DNA of 37,147 bases from DASQEH01 sp038239485 (GCA_038239485.1 JBBSET010000040.1:1-37147), one strand, 5' to 3'; positions 16,551 to 24,232 are shown, numbered from the stretch's first letter. Program-made: numbers and translations. The notes: generated from the sequence alone by a model not told the origin.

Positions 16551-18305
16551 GTGAGTTCACAAGACGACGGTCTCGGTCGCCGCGGGCGTCGAGCCGACGA
16601 GTTCCAGAGCCAGATCGGGTTCCTCGAAGCCGAGATCGCCGAGCTGCGCAGACGTCTGCTCGACGCGCCGAGCGCCACCCGCTTCCTCGAACAGCGACTT
16701 TCCGAGACGCAGTCGTCGCTGGCGTCGCTGACCTCGCAGAACGAACGCCTCGCCTCCACCCTGCGTGAGGCACGTGACCAGATCCTGACGCTCAAGGAGG
16801 AGATCGATCGGCTGGCACAGCCGCCGACCGGCTTCGGGACGTTCTTCGGCAGAAACGAGGACGGGACGGTCGACGTCTTCACCGGCGGTCGCAAGCTCCG
16901 CGTCAACGTCAGCCCAAACGTCGAGGTCGGCGAGCTGGAGCGTGGCCAGGAGGTCATGCTCAACGAGGCGCTCAATGTCGTCGCGGCTCTCACGTTCGAG
17001 GAGGTGGGCGAGGTCGTGATGCTGAAGGAGATCCTCGCCGACCGTGAGCGGGCGCTGGTGATCGGCAACGCGGACGAGGAGAGGATCGTCAGGATCGCGT
17101 CGCCGCTTCACGACACCACCCTGCGCGCCGGTGACTCCGTGCTGCTCGACACCCGGTCGAACTACATCTACGAGCGGATCCCGAAGACCGAGGTCGAGGA
17201 GCTTGTGCTCGAAGAGGTCCCGGACATCGACTACGCCAACATCGGCGGGTTGATGAAGCAGATCGACCAGATCAGGGACGCCATCGAACTGCCGTACCTG
17301 CACCCCGGGCTCTTCGAGGAGCACGAGCTCAAGCCCCCGAAGGGCGTCCTGCTCTACGGGCCGCCCGGATGTGGCAAGACCCTGATCGCCAAGGCGGTCG
17401 CCAACTCGCTGGCCAAGAAGGTGGCCGAGAAGACCGGTGAGGAAGGCAAGTCCTTCTTCCTCAACATCAAGGGTCCCGAGCTGCTCAACAAGTACGTCGG
17501 CGAGACCGAGCGTCACATCCGCCTGGTCTTCCAGCGCGCCCGAGAGAAGGCAAGCGACGGCACCCCGGTCATCGTGTTCTTCGACGAGATGGACTCGCTG
17601 TTCCGCACCCGCGGCTCGGGGGTGTCCTCCGACGTCGAGAACACCATCGTGCCCCAGCTGCTCAGTGAGATCGACGGTGTCGAGCGACTCGAGAACGTCA
17701 TCGTCATCGGGGCGTCCAACCGCGAGGACATGATCGACCCCGCCATCCTGCGCCCCGGTCGGCTGGACGTGAAGATCAAGATCGAGCGACCCGACGCCGA
17801 GTCGGCCCGCGACATCTTCACCAAGTACCTGACGTCGACGCTGCCGCTGCACAACGACGACCTGCTCGAGTTCGGCAACAACCGGGCCGAATGCGTCGCG
17901 GGCATGATCCAGCGCACGGTTGAGCGGATGTACACAGAGTCCGAGGAGAACCGCTTCCTGGAGGTCACCTACGCCAACGGCGACAAGGAAGTGCTGTACT
18001 TCAAGGACTTCAACTCCGGCGCGATGATCCAGAACATCGTCGACCGTGCCAAGAAGATGGCCATCAAGGACCTGTTGGACAACAACCAGCGCGGGATCCG
18101 GGTCCAGCACATGCTGCAGGCATGCGTCGACGAGTTCAAGGAGAACGAGGATCTGCCCAACACGACCAACCCCGACGACTGGGCCAGGATCTCCGGCAAG
18201 AAGGGCGAGCGGATCGTCTTCGTCCGGACCCTGATCTCCGGCAAGCAGGGCACCGAGCCCGGCCGGTCCATCGACAACGTCGCCAACACCGGCCAGTACC
18301 TGTAG
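16551..18305 (+). CDS. mpa: Proteasome-associated AAA ATPase (ARC/Mpa)
   Basis: The 584-residue hexameric unfoldase that recruits pupylated proteins and threads them into the PrcAB core. Visible in order: an N-terminal coiled coil (about 15-85) that binds Pup, tandem OB domains (about 90-225; FGTFFGRNEDGTVDVF), and the AAA module with Walker A GPPGCGKT (270-277) and Walker B FFDEMD (Asp345-Glu346). The C-terminal GQYL is the tail that docks into the 20S alpha ring and opens the gate. GTG 16551 with GGAGG 8 bases upstream is preferred. An in-frame ATG at 16512 lies inside the likely -10 box and would add 13 unrelated residues. It ends only 7 bases from the convergent glycosylase gene. Confidence 0.96.
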   Translation: MSSQDDGLGRRGRRADEFQSQIGFLEAEIAELRRRLLDAPSATRFLEQRLSETQSSLASLTSQNERLASTLREARDQILTLKEEIDRLAQPPTGFGTFFGRNEDGTVDVFTGGRKLRVNVSPNVEVGELERGQEVMLNEALNVVAALTFEEVGEVVMLKEILADRERALVIGNADEERIVRIASPLHDTTLRAGDSVLLDTRSNYIYERIPKTEVEELVLEEVPDIDYANIGGLMKQIDQIRDAIELPYLHPGLFEEHELKPPKGVLLYGPPGCGKTLIAKAVANSLAKKVAEKTGEEGKSFFLNIKGPELLNKYVGETERHIRLVFQRAREKASDGTPVIVFFDEMDSLFRTRGSGVSSDVENTIVPQLLSEIDGVERLENVIVIGASNREDMIDPAILRPGRLDVKIKIERPDAESARDIFTKYLTSTLPLHNDDLLEFGNNRAECVAGMIQRTVERMYTESEENRFLEVTYANGDKEVLYFKDFNSGAMIQNIVDRAKKMAIKDLLDNNQRGIRVQHMLQACVDEFKENEDLPNTTNPDDWARISGKKGERIVFVRTLISGKQGTEPGRSIDNVANTGQYL

Positions 18306-18312
18306 CGGTCGG

Positions 18313-19197
18313 CTACTTCTGGGTGAGACGACCGGCCGCGGCCCGGATCAGGACGGCGGCCCAGGTGCGGAAGGGTCGCCAGGGCTCCGCGATCTCGTCG
18401 AGCTGCTCCGGTGTGCACGGGGATGTCAGCTCGTAGAGCTCCGTCACCAGGCTGCGGAGCATTGGCTCCTCGCGCGGCAGCACGTCGGTGAGCCCGGTGG
18501 CCCGGATCACGATCAACGAGGCGTAGAAGGGGCCGATCCCCTTCAGCCGCACCAGGTCGCGCCCAGCCGCATCGGCGCCCAGCGAGATGAGCCGGTCGAC
18601 GTCGAGGAGACCGTCGAGCGCGGCTTGCGCGACGCCGTGCATCCGGGCCAGCTTGTCCGGAGGGATCCCCGGGAAGGCCTCCACGCCGAGCAGCTGATGT
18701 GGCGTTGGAAGCGCAGCGGTCGGCTGGCCCGCCACGTCGAAGGTCGTCCCGTGTGCCTGCGAGAGCCGGTCGCGTACCTCCGCCATCTGCTTCGCGGGTC
18801 TCCGGGCGCTGAGCACCGACCACACGGCTGCCTCGTAGGGCGAGTAGAACAGCGGCGGCCGAAGGCCGGGGGCAACCGCCTGAAGTCGTGCGATGACCGG
18901 GTCGCGTCGTCCCACCTGCTCGAACTCGCGCGCGTCGTGGTCCAGTGAGAGCACCCGGGCCACCTGACGCTCGACGGCGGAGGGGTCGGTGCCGTCGAGG
19001 CTCGCATCGAACTCGACATGGACCGAGTCTGCGTCCTGCCGAACGGCTGCGCCCACCTGTGCGGCGTGTCCGTCGAGCACGAATGCCAGCCGCATCACCC
19101 CGGTGAACTGATCGGAATGTCGCTGTCCGAAACCGAACTCGACCGACTCGCGGAGCTCGAACCGACCGATGGGCGTGATCGTCACAGTCTGTGTCAT
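18313..19197 (-). CDS. AlkA-like DNA glycosylase (HhH-GPD fold) with altered catalytic acid
   Basis: A 294-residue protein of the DNA-3-methyladenine glycosylase II type, with an N-terminal AlkA-like domain and a helix-hairpin-helix module (RLKGIGPFYASL, about 217-228). In AlkA the hairpin is followed by a catalytic Asp in DVFLPDD. Here the aligned segment is DVLPREE, so Glu244 replaces that Asp, and the usual Trp of GxGxWTA is Phe224. It may still excise alkylated bases, but this is less certain than the fold. It lies between mpa and dop on the opposite strand. On the minus strand GGAGGA sits about 9 bases before its ATG and overlaps a RecA-NDp-like promoter. Confidence 0.8.
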   Translation of the reverse strand: MTQTVTITPIGRFELRESVEFGFGQRHSDQFTGVMRLAFVLDGHAAQVGAAVRQDADSVHVEFDASLDGTDPSAVERQVARVLSLDHDAREFEQVGRRDPVIARLQAVAPGLRPPLFYSPYEAAVWSVLSARRPAKQMAEVRDRLSQAHGTTFDVAGQPTAALPTPHQLLGVEAFPGIPPDKLARMHGVAQAALDGLLDVDRLISLGADAAGRDLVRLKGIGPFYASLIVIRATGLTDVLPREEPMLRSLVTELYELTSPCTPEQLDEIAEPWRPFRTWAAVLIRAAAGRLTQK

Positions 19198-19203
19198 GTC
19201 GAT

Positions 19204-19226
19204 ATCCTCCAGGTGGGCACCGACAC
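19204..19226 (-). promoter_or_regulatory. Candidate PafBC-dependent (RecA-NDp type) promoter of the AlkA-like glycosylase
   Basis: On the minus strand GTGTCGGTG (19226-19218) is followed by 8 bases, GAGGAT (19209-19204), 6 bases and ATG 19197. This matches 8 of 9 positions of TTGTCRGTG with the exact N8 spacer. The -10 has G in place of the first T, which an activator-dependent promoter could tolerate. The -10 also overlaps a GGAGGA ribosome site, so the two readings compete. Confidence 0.5.
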
Positions 19227-19240
19227 TCTTCGCAGCGATC

Positions 19241-19262
19241 CGACGCTAGCGTCGTAGCGTCG
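19241..19262. repeat. 14-bp perfect palindrome with overlapping tandem repeat between glycosylase and dop
   Basis: CGACGCTAGCGTCG (19241-19254) is a perfect palindrome. Its right half TAGCGTCG (19247-19254) is repeated directly at 19255-19262. It lies in the 90-bp divergent region, just upstream of the RecA-NDp-like element on one side and near the -35 position of dop on the other. It may be an operator, or hold extra TAGCGT -10 boxes on both strands. Confidence 0.4.
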
Positions 19263-19275
19263 GCTGAGCCGCACG

Positions 19276-19281
19276 TAGGCT
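19276..19281 (+). promoter_or_regulatory. Putative -10 box of a leaderless promoter for dop
   Basis: TAGGCT is followed by 6 bases and ATG 19288. No Shine-Dalgarno sequence precedes this ATG. Confidence 0.55.
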
Positions 19282-19287
19282 GCTTCC

Positions 19288-20793
19288 ATGACGGTGCGGC
19301 GGATCATGGGGACCGAGACGGAGTTCGGCATCTCCGTGCTGGGGAATCCGTCCGCCAACCCGATGTTGAGCTCGTCGCAGGTCGTCAACGCCTATGCGTC
19401 GCTGCGGGACCGCTCGCGCCGGGCTCGCTGGGACTTCGAGGAGGAGAGCCCGCTGCGGGACGCGCGTGGGTTCGACCTGAGCCGGACCGTCGCCGACCCC
19501 AGCCAGCTCACCGACGAGGATCCCGGCCTCGCCAACCTGATCCTCACCAACGGCGCACGGTTGTATGTCGACCACGCACATCCGGAGTACTCCACCCCCG
19601 AATGCACCAACCCGCATGACGTGGTGCTCTGGGACAAGGCTGGCGAGCTCATCGTGGCAGCCGCGGCACGCGCCATCGACATCCCCGGCCAGAACCCGAT
19701 CGTGCTGTACAAGAACAACACCGACAACAAGGGTGCGTCGTACGGCGCACACGAGAACTACCTGATGCGCCGAGACACGCTGTTCCCCGAGATCATCCGG
19801 CACCTGACACCGTTCCTCGTCAGCAGGCAGGTGATCTGTGGCGCCGGCCGGGTGGGAATCGGGCAGGACGGTCACAGCCACGACTTCCAGATCACCCAGC
19901 GCTCGGACTACTTCGAGGTCGAAGTCGGCCTGGAGACCACCCTGAAGCGCCCGATCATCAATACGCGCGACGAACCGCACGCCGACCCTGAGAAGTACCG
20001 CCGCCTGCATGTCATCATCGGCGACGCCAACCTGTCGGAGGTCTCGTGCTACCTCAAGGTGGGGATGACCTCGCTGGTCCTCGCCATGATCGAGGATCGG
20101 GTGTTCACCAGTGACCTCAGCGTCGACGGTCCCGTCAACGCGTTGCACGAGGTCTCCCACGACCCGACCCTGCAGCACCTGATCACACTGAAGGACGGTC
20201 GCACGATGACCGCGATCGACCTCCAGGAGATCTACCTGGAGACAGCCCGTAAGTACGTCCAGGACCGATTCGGCTCCGACGCCGACGAGCAGACCGTCGA
20301 TGTGCTGGAGCGTTGGGAGTCGGTCCTCACCCGGCTTCGCGAGGACCCGATGCTGTGCCGAAGGGAGCTCGACTGGGTGGCCAAGCTGGCGCTCCTCGAG
20401 TCGTACCGGGACCGCGACGGGCTCGAATGGGACGATCCCAAGCTGCATCTCATCGACCTGCAGTACGCCGACATGCGCCCCGACAAGGGTCTGTATCACC
20501 GCCTCGTCGCGCGAGGGTCGATGGACCGCCTGCTGGACGACGCCGACGTGAGACGTGCCGTCGACGAGCCCCCGGACGACACGCGGGCGTACTTCCGCGG
20601 CCGCTGCCTGGCCAAGTACGCCGACAGGATCGCCGCCGCCTCCTGGGACTCGGTCATCTTCGACCTGCCCGGGCGTGACTCGCTGCAGCGCATCCCGACC
20701 ATGGAGCCGACCCGCGGCACCCGCCAGCACGTGGGCGAGCTGCTCGACCGTTGCAGCACGGCTGAGGAGCTCTTTGCGGCCATCACGGCATAG
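19288..20793 (+). CDS. dop: Deamidase/depupylase of Pup (Dop)
   Basis: A 501-residue carboxylate-amine-ligase-fold enzyme that cleaves the isopeptide bond between Pup and substrate lysine; in species with Pup-GGQ it also deamidates Pup. The N-terminus has the ATP/Mg-binding RRIMGTETEFGISVLG. The catalytic Asp95 is in RLYVDHAHPEYSTPE, the same number as in M. tuberculosis Dop. The Dop-specific loop insert (about 40-80; ARWDFEEESPLRDARG) separates it from PafA. Other conserved segments are NNTDNKGASYGAHENY and NTRDEPHAD. Here Pup already ends in Glu, so Dop is expected to act as depupylase. It is encoded 60 bases upstream of pup and appears to have a leaderless start. Confidence 0.96.
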   Translation: MTVRRIMGTETEFGISVLGNPSANPMLSSSQVVNAYASLRDRSRRARWDFEEESPLRDARGFDLSRTVADPSQLTDEDPGLANLILTNGARLYVDHAHPEYSTPECTNPHDVVLWDKAGELIVAAAARAIDIPGQNPIVLYKNNTDNKGASYGAHENYLMRRDTLFPEIIRHLTPFLVSRQVICGAGRVGIGQDGHSHDFQITQRSDYFEVEVGLETTLKRPIINTRDEPHADPEKYRRLHVIIGDANLSEVSCYLKVGMTSLVLAMIEDRVFTSDLSVDGPVNALHEVSHDPTLQHLITLKDGRTMTAIDLQEIYLETARKYVQDRFGSDADEQTVDVLERWESVLTRLREDPMLCRRELDWVAKLALLESYRDRDGLEWDDPKLHLIDLQYADMRPDKGLYHRLVARGSMDRLLDDADVRRAVDEPPDDTRAYFRGRCLAKYADRIAAASWDSVIFDLPGRDSLQRIPTMEPTRGTRQHVGELLDRCSTAEELFAAITA

Positions 20794-20811
20794 ATCCGAC
20801 CATTCACCCGG

Positions 20812-20854
20812 TAGGGTTTCGATGCAGGCCCGCATCGACCAGGAGGTGGCTTGA
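20812..20854 (+). promoter_or_regulatory. Putative pup promoter with a ten-codon mini-ORF ending on the pup start
   Basis: TAGGGT (20812-20817) is a good -10 candidate. ATG 20822 opens a frame MQARIDQEVA ending at TGA 20852-20854, which overlaps pup ATG 20854 as TGATG. The mini-ORF contains the pup ribosome site AGGAGG (20841-20846). Its ATG is only 4 bases after the -10 box, so it may fall at or before the transcript start and never be translated. Confidence 0.4.
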
Positions 20855-21063
20855 TGGCACGCGAAGGTGGACAGCAGCACAAAACCACACGCAAGACCTC
20901 AGAGCAGGACGAGCCACTCGAGTCCGCGCCGGCCGACTCCGTCGCAGAACGCAAGGAGAAGCTCGACGACGACGTCGACGCGATCTTGGACGACATCGAC
21001 GAGGTCCTCGAGTCCAACGCCGAGGAGTTCGTACGAGGCTTCGTTCAGAAGGGCGGCGAATGA
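20854..21063 (+). CDS. pup: Prokaryotic ubiquitin-like protein Pup
   Basis: A 69-residue, strongly acidic, Lys/Gln/Glu-rich protein tag. The C-terminal half (about 36-60; KLDDDVDAILDDIDEVLE) forms the helix that binds the Mpa coiled coil, followed by FVRGFVQKGGE. The last residue is Glu, so PafA can ligate it directly without deamidation of a GGQ precursor. ATG 20854 with AGGAGG 7 bases upstream is clear; the TTG codon just before it is not needed. The stop overlaps prcB (ATGA), fitting the conserved pup-prcB-prcA operon. Confidence 0.97.
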   Translation: MAREGGQQHKTTRKTSEQDEPLESAPADSVAERKEKLDDDVDAILDDIDEVLESNAEEFVRGFVQKGGE

Positions 21064-21899
21064 CGTCGGTTCCGCAGTCGCGCCTGTCAGCCGCCTACAT
21101 GGCCGCCGCGAACCCGTCGTTCTCGGACTTCCTTGCCCAGCAGGCTCCTGACCTGCTGCCGGGCCGCCGCCCCGCGCCGTCAGGCCCCGTCGCAGTCGAG
21201 GCGCCGCACGGAACCACGATCGTGGCGGCGACCTTCAGCGGGGGCGTCGTGATGGCCGGCGACAGGCGGGCGACCATGGGCAACGTCATCGCGCAGCGCG
21301 ACATCGAGAAGGTGTTCCCCGCTGAGGAGTACTCCGCCGTGGGGATCGCGGGCTCCGCCGGGCTCGCCGTCGAGCTGATCCGGCTCTTCCAGGTCGAGCT
21401 CGAGCACTACGAGAAGATCGAGGGGATGCCGCTGTCCCTGGACGGCAAGGCGAACCGGCTCGCGGCCCTGATCCGCGCCAACCTCGGGATGGCCATGCAG
21501 GGCCTGGCCGTCGTACCCCTGTTCGCCGGCTACGACCTGCACAGCGGGCTGGGCCGGATCTTCTCCTACGACGTCACCGGCGGTCGCTACGAAGAGCAGG
21601 CCTTCCACTCGGTCGGATCCGGCTCGGTGTTCGCTCGCGGGTCCCTCAAGAAGCTCTACCGGCCGGACTTCAGTGGCCGCGAGTGCGCCACCGCGACCAT
21701 CCAGGCGCTCTACGACGCCGCCGATGACGACTCGGCGACGGGCGGGCCGGATCTTGCCAGACGGATCTTCCCCGTGGTGGCCGTCGTCACCCAGGACGGC
21801 TACGTCCGGCTGTCGGACGCCGAGGTCGCCGCGATCGCCGACGAGGTCGTCGCCGCCCGGATGCAACGCCCAGACGGCCCCGCCGCCCCGCTGACCTGA
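21060..21899 (+). CDS. prcB: 20S proteasome beta subunit (PrcB), catalytic
   Basis: The 279-residue precursor of the catalytic ring subunit. The propeptide (1-51) ends PHG, and autocleavage before Thr52 exposes the nucleophile in GTTIVAATFSGGVVMAGDRR. Numbering from the mature Thr1, Asp17 and Lys33 are both in place, so the active site is complete. The segment ALYDAADDDSATGGPDL is conserved with the mycobacterial enzyme. Start ATG 21060 overlaps the pup stop, so translation is probably coupled. It assembles as two inner heptameric rings with PrcA. Confidence 0.97.
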   Translation: MTSVPQSRLSAAYMAAANPSFSDFLAQQAPDLLPGRRPAPSGPVAVEAPHGTTIVAATFSGGVVMAGDRRATMGNVIAQRDIEKVFPAEEYSAVGIAGSAGLAVELIRLFQVELEHYEKIEGMPLSLDGKANRLAALIRANLGMAMQGLAVVPLFAGYDLHSGLGRIFSYDVTGGRYEEQAFHSVGSGSVFARGSLKKLYRPDFSGRECATATIQALYDAADDDSATGGPDLARRIFPVVAVVTQDGYVRLSDAEVAAIADEVVAARMQRPDGPAAPLT

Positions 21900-21917
21900 G
21901 AGTGAGTACGCGTTCCC

Positions 21918-22805
21918 ATGTCGATGCCCTTCTACGTCTCGCCCGAACAGCTGATGAAGGACCGGGCCGACTTCGCGCGCAAGGGCATCGCCCGTGGGCG
22001 CTCGGTGGTGGTGGTTCAGTTCGCCGACGGCGTGCTGTTCGTCGCCGAGAACCCCTCGCAGGCGCTGCACAAGATCTCTGAGATCTACGACCGGCTCGCG
22101 TTCGCGGCTGTCGGGCGCTACAACGAGTTCGAGAACCTGCGTATCGCCGGAGTCCGGCTCGCCGACATGCGGGGATATTCCTACGACCGGCGTGACGTCA
22201 CGGGCCGCGGTCTCGCGAATGCCTACGCGCAGACCCTCGGCACGATCTTCTCCTCCGGCGGGGAGAAGCCGTACGAGGTCGAGATCTTCGTCGCCGAGGT
22301 GGCCGACACCATGGGGGACGACCAGATCTACCGGCTGACCTACGACGGCTCGGTGGCCGACGAGCACGGATACGCTGTCATGGGCGGCTCGGCCGAGCAG
22401 GTGAGCGGCTACCTCTCCGACCACTACGCCGACGGTCTCGACCTGGCCGGGGCGCTACGCCTGGCGGTGCAGGCGCTGGGTCACGACGACGTGCAGCCTC
22501 GAACCGTCTCCGTCGACCAGCTCGAGGTGGCGCTGCTGGACCGGACCCGGACCAAGCCGCGCAAGTTCCGGCGGATCTCGGGTCCGCAGCTCGGCACGCT
22601 GTTCACCGCCGCACTGGCGCCGGCGACCGAGCCGACGGTTGAGGCGACCGGCGCCGGACCGGACGAGAGCCAGACCGCCGCCGCGGCCGTGACTGCCCCG
22701 GCCGCCGAGGGCGACGGAGCGACGACACCAGGTGACGACGACCTCAGCGACGATCCCAGCGACGTCCTCGGTGATTTACCGGACACCCCCGTTGACGGGG
22801 ACTGA
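21918..22805 (+). CDS. prcA: 20S proteasome alpha subunit (PrcA) with long acidic tail
   Basis: A 295-residue outer-ring subunit. The N-terminus MSMPFYVSPEQLMKDRADFA aligns with the gating N-terminus of mycobacterial PrcA and supports ATG 21918. The central part (VLFVAENPSQALHKISEIYD, YDRRDVTGR, YAQTLGTIF) is the alpha fold, with no catalytic Thr expected. After the core ends near residue 240, an Ala/Thr/Asp-rich tail of about 50 residues follows, longer than the short tail of M. tuberculosis PrcA and probably disordered. It is 18 bases downstream of prcB. Mpa docks its GQYL tail into pockets of this ring. Confidence 0.96.
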   Translation: MSMPFYVSPEQLMKDRADFARKGIARGRSVVVVQFADGVLFVAENPSQALHKISEIYDRLAFAAVGRYNEFENLRIAGVRLADMRGYSYDRRDVTGRGLANAYAQTLGTIFSSGGEKPYEVEIFVAEVADTMGDDQIYRLTYDGSVADEHGYAVMGGSAEQVSGYLSDHYADGLDLAGALRLAVQALGHDDVQPRTVSVDQLEVALLDRTRTKPRKFRRISGPQLGTLFTAALAPATEPTVEATGAGPDESQTAAAAVTAPAAEGDGATTPGDDDLSDDPSDVLGDLPDTPVDGD

Positions 22806-22848
22806 CGCAGTCGCCCGTCAGTCCCTGTCGGCACGCCTGTGCGCCCGT

Positions 22849-22854
22849 TAGGCT
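22849..22854 (+). promoter_or_regulatory. Putative -10 box of a leaderless promoter for pafA
   Basis: TAGGCT is followed by 6 bases and GTG 22861, the same layout as at dop and the PAC2 gene. Confidence 0.55.
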
Positions 22855-22860
22855 GACGAC

Positions 22861-24222
22861 GTGGACCGGCGGATCTTCGGGATCGAGAACGAGTATGGCG
22901 TTACCTGCACGTTCAAAGGTGCCCGGCGGCTGTCTCCGGACGAGGTCGCCCGCTACCTCTTCCGCCGGGTCGTGTCCTGGGGTCGTTCCAGTAATGTCTT
23001 CCTGCGCAACGGCGCCAGGCTCTACCTCGACGTCGGCAGCCACCCCGAGTACGCGACGCCCGAATGTGACTCGGTTGTCGACCTGGTCACCCACGACAAG
23101 GCCGGCGAGCGGGTTCTCGAGGGCCTGCTCGTCGACGCGGAGCGGCGCCTGCGCGAGGAGGGCATCGCCGGCGACGTCTACCTGTTCAAGAACAACACCG
23201 ACTCGGCCGGCAACTCCTACGGCTGCCACGAGAACTACCTGGTCGGCCGGCACGGAGAGTTCGCCCGGATGGCCGATGTCTTGATCCCCTTCCTCGTCAG
23301 CAGGGAGATCATCTGTGGTGCGGGCAAGGTGCTCCAGACGCCGCGCGGTGCCATCTACTCGGTGAGCCAGCGCGCGGAGCACATCTGGGAGGGCGTGTCG
23401 AGCGCGACCACCCGTTCACGCCCCATCATCAACACCCGTGACGAGCCGCACGCCGACGCTGAGCGGTTCAGGCGACTGCACGTGATCGTGGGCGACTCCA
23501 ACATGAGCGAGACCACCACCATGCTCAAGGTGGCGACCACCGACCTGGTGCTGCGGATGATCGAGGCCGGCGTGGTCATGCGCGACATGACGATGGAGAA
23601 CCCGATCCGTGCGATCCGCGAGATCTCCCACGACATGACCGGGCGCCGCAAGGTGCGGCTGGCGAACGGCCGCGAGGCGTCCGCGCTCGACATCCAGAGC
23701 GAGTACCTCACCAAGGCCCGGGACTTCGTCGACCGGCGCGAGATTCGCACCCCTGTCATCGACGCGGCACTGGACCTGTGGGAGCGGACGTTGAAAGCCG
23801 TCGAGTCCGAGGACCTCAGCCTGGTCGAGCGCGAGATCGACTGGGTGATCAAGTATCGGCTGATCGAGCGGTACCGGGCCCAGCACGGCCTCGGCCTCAC
23901 CTCCGCCCGGGTCGCCCAGCTCGACCTGGCCTATCACGACATCCGGCGGACCCGCGGCCTCTACTACCTGCTCGAGAAGCGGGGCGCCGTGGCCCGGGTG
24001 ACCACCGACCTCGCGATCTTCGAGGCCAAGTCGGTGCCGCCGCAGACGACGCGGGCCCGGCTCCGCGGCGAGTTCATCCGCCGCGCGCAGGAGCGTCGGC
24101 GCGACTTCACCGTCGACTGGGTGCACCTGAAGCTCAACGACCAGGCTCAGCGCACCGTCTTGTGCAAGGACCCGTTCCGCTCCCACGACGAACGAGTCGA
24201 ACGCTTGATCGAGTCCATGTGA
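22861..24222 (+). CDS. pafA: Pup ligase PafA
   Basis: A 453-residue ligase that activates the C-terminal Glu of Pup with ATP and joins it to substrate lysines. It is a Dop paralogue of the same fold but lacks the Dop loop. The N-terminal RRIFGIENEYGVTCTF is the ATP/Mg strand, and the catalytic Asp57 is in RLYLDVGSHPEYATPE. NNTDSAGNSYGCHENY and NTRDEPHADAERFR are conserved. The C-terminal part after about residue 380 is the small domain with the Arg-rich FIRRAQERRRDFTVDW. It lies 55 bases after prcA with its own TAGGCT box, so it may be transcribed independently as a leaderless GTG-start mRNA. Confidence 0.96.
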   Translation: MDRRIFGIENEYGVTCTFKGARRLSPDEVARYLFRRVVSWGRSSNVFLRNGARLYLDVGSHPEYATPECDSVVDLVTHDKAGERVLEGLLVDAERRLREEGIAGDVYLFKNNTDSAGNSYGCHENYLVGRHGEFARMADVLIPFLVSREIICGAGKVLQTPRGAIYSVSQRAEHIWEGVSSATTRSRPIINTRDEPHADAERFRRLHVIVGDSNMSETTTMLKVATTDLVLRMIEAGVVMRDMTMENPIRAIREISHDMTGRRKVRLANGREASALDIQSEYLTKARDFVDRREIRTPVIDAALDLWERTLKAVESEDLSLVEREIDWVIKYRLIERYRAQHGLGLTSARVAQLDLAYHDIRRTRGLYYLLEKRGAVARVTTDLAIFEAKSVPPQTTRARLRGEFIRRAQERRRDFTVDWVHLKLNDQAQRTVLCKDPFRSHDERVERLIESM

Positions 24223-24226
24223 CGGC

Positions 24227-24232
24227 TAGGCT
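24227..24232 (+). promoter_or_regulatory. Putative -10 box upstream of the FKBP gene
   Basis: TAGGCT lies 4 bases after the pafA stop. A start near 24239 would give a leader of about 38 bases, with AAGGGG (24264-24269) before GTG 24277. Unlike at dop and pafA this would be a leadered transcript. Confidence 0.4.

Noticed and set aside
16557..18110. A 517-codon minus-strand frame opposite mpa
   Set aside because: It is the antisense shadow of the AAA ATPase, with no domain features of its own.
22832..22854. RecA-NDp elements at pafA, dop, the Xaa-Pro peptidase and the PAC2 gene
   Set aside because: All have TANNNT boxes, but the sequence 8 bases upstream bears no resemblance to TTGTCRGTG.
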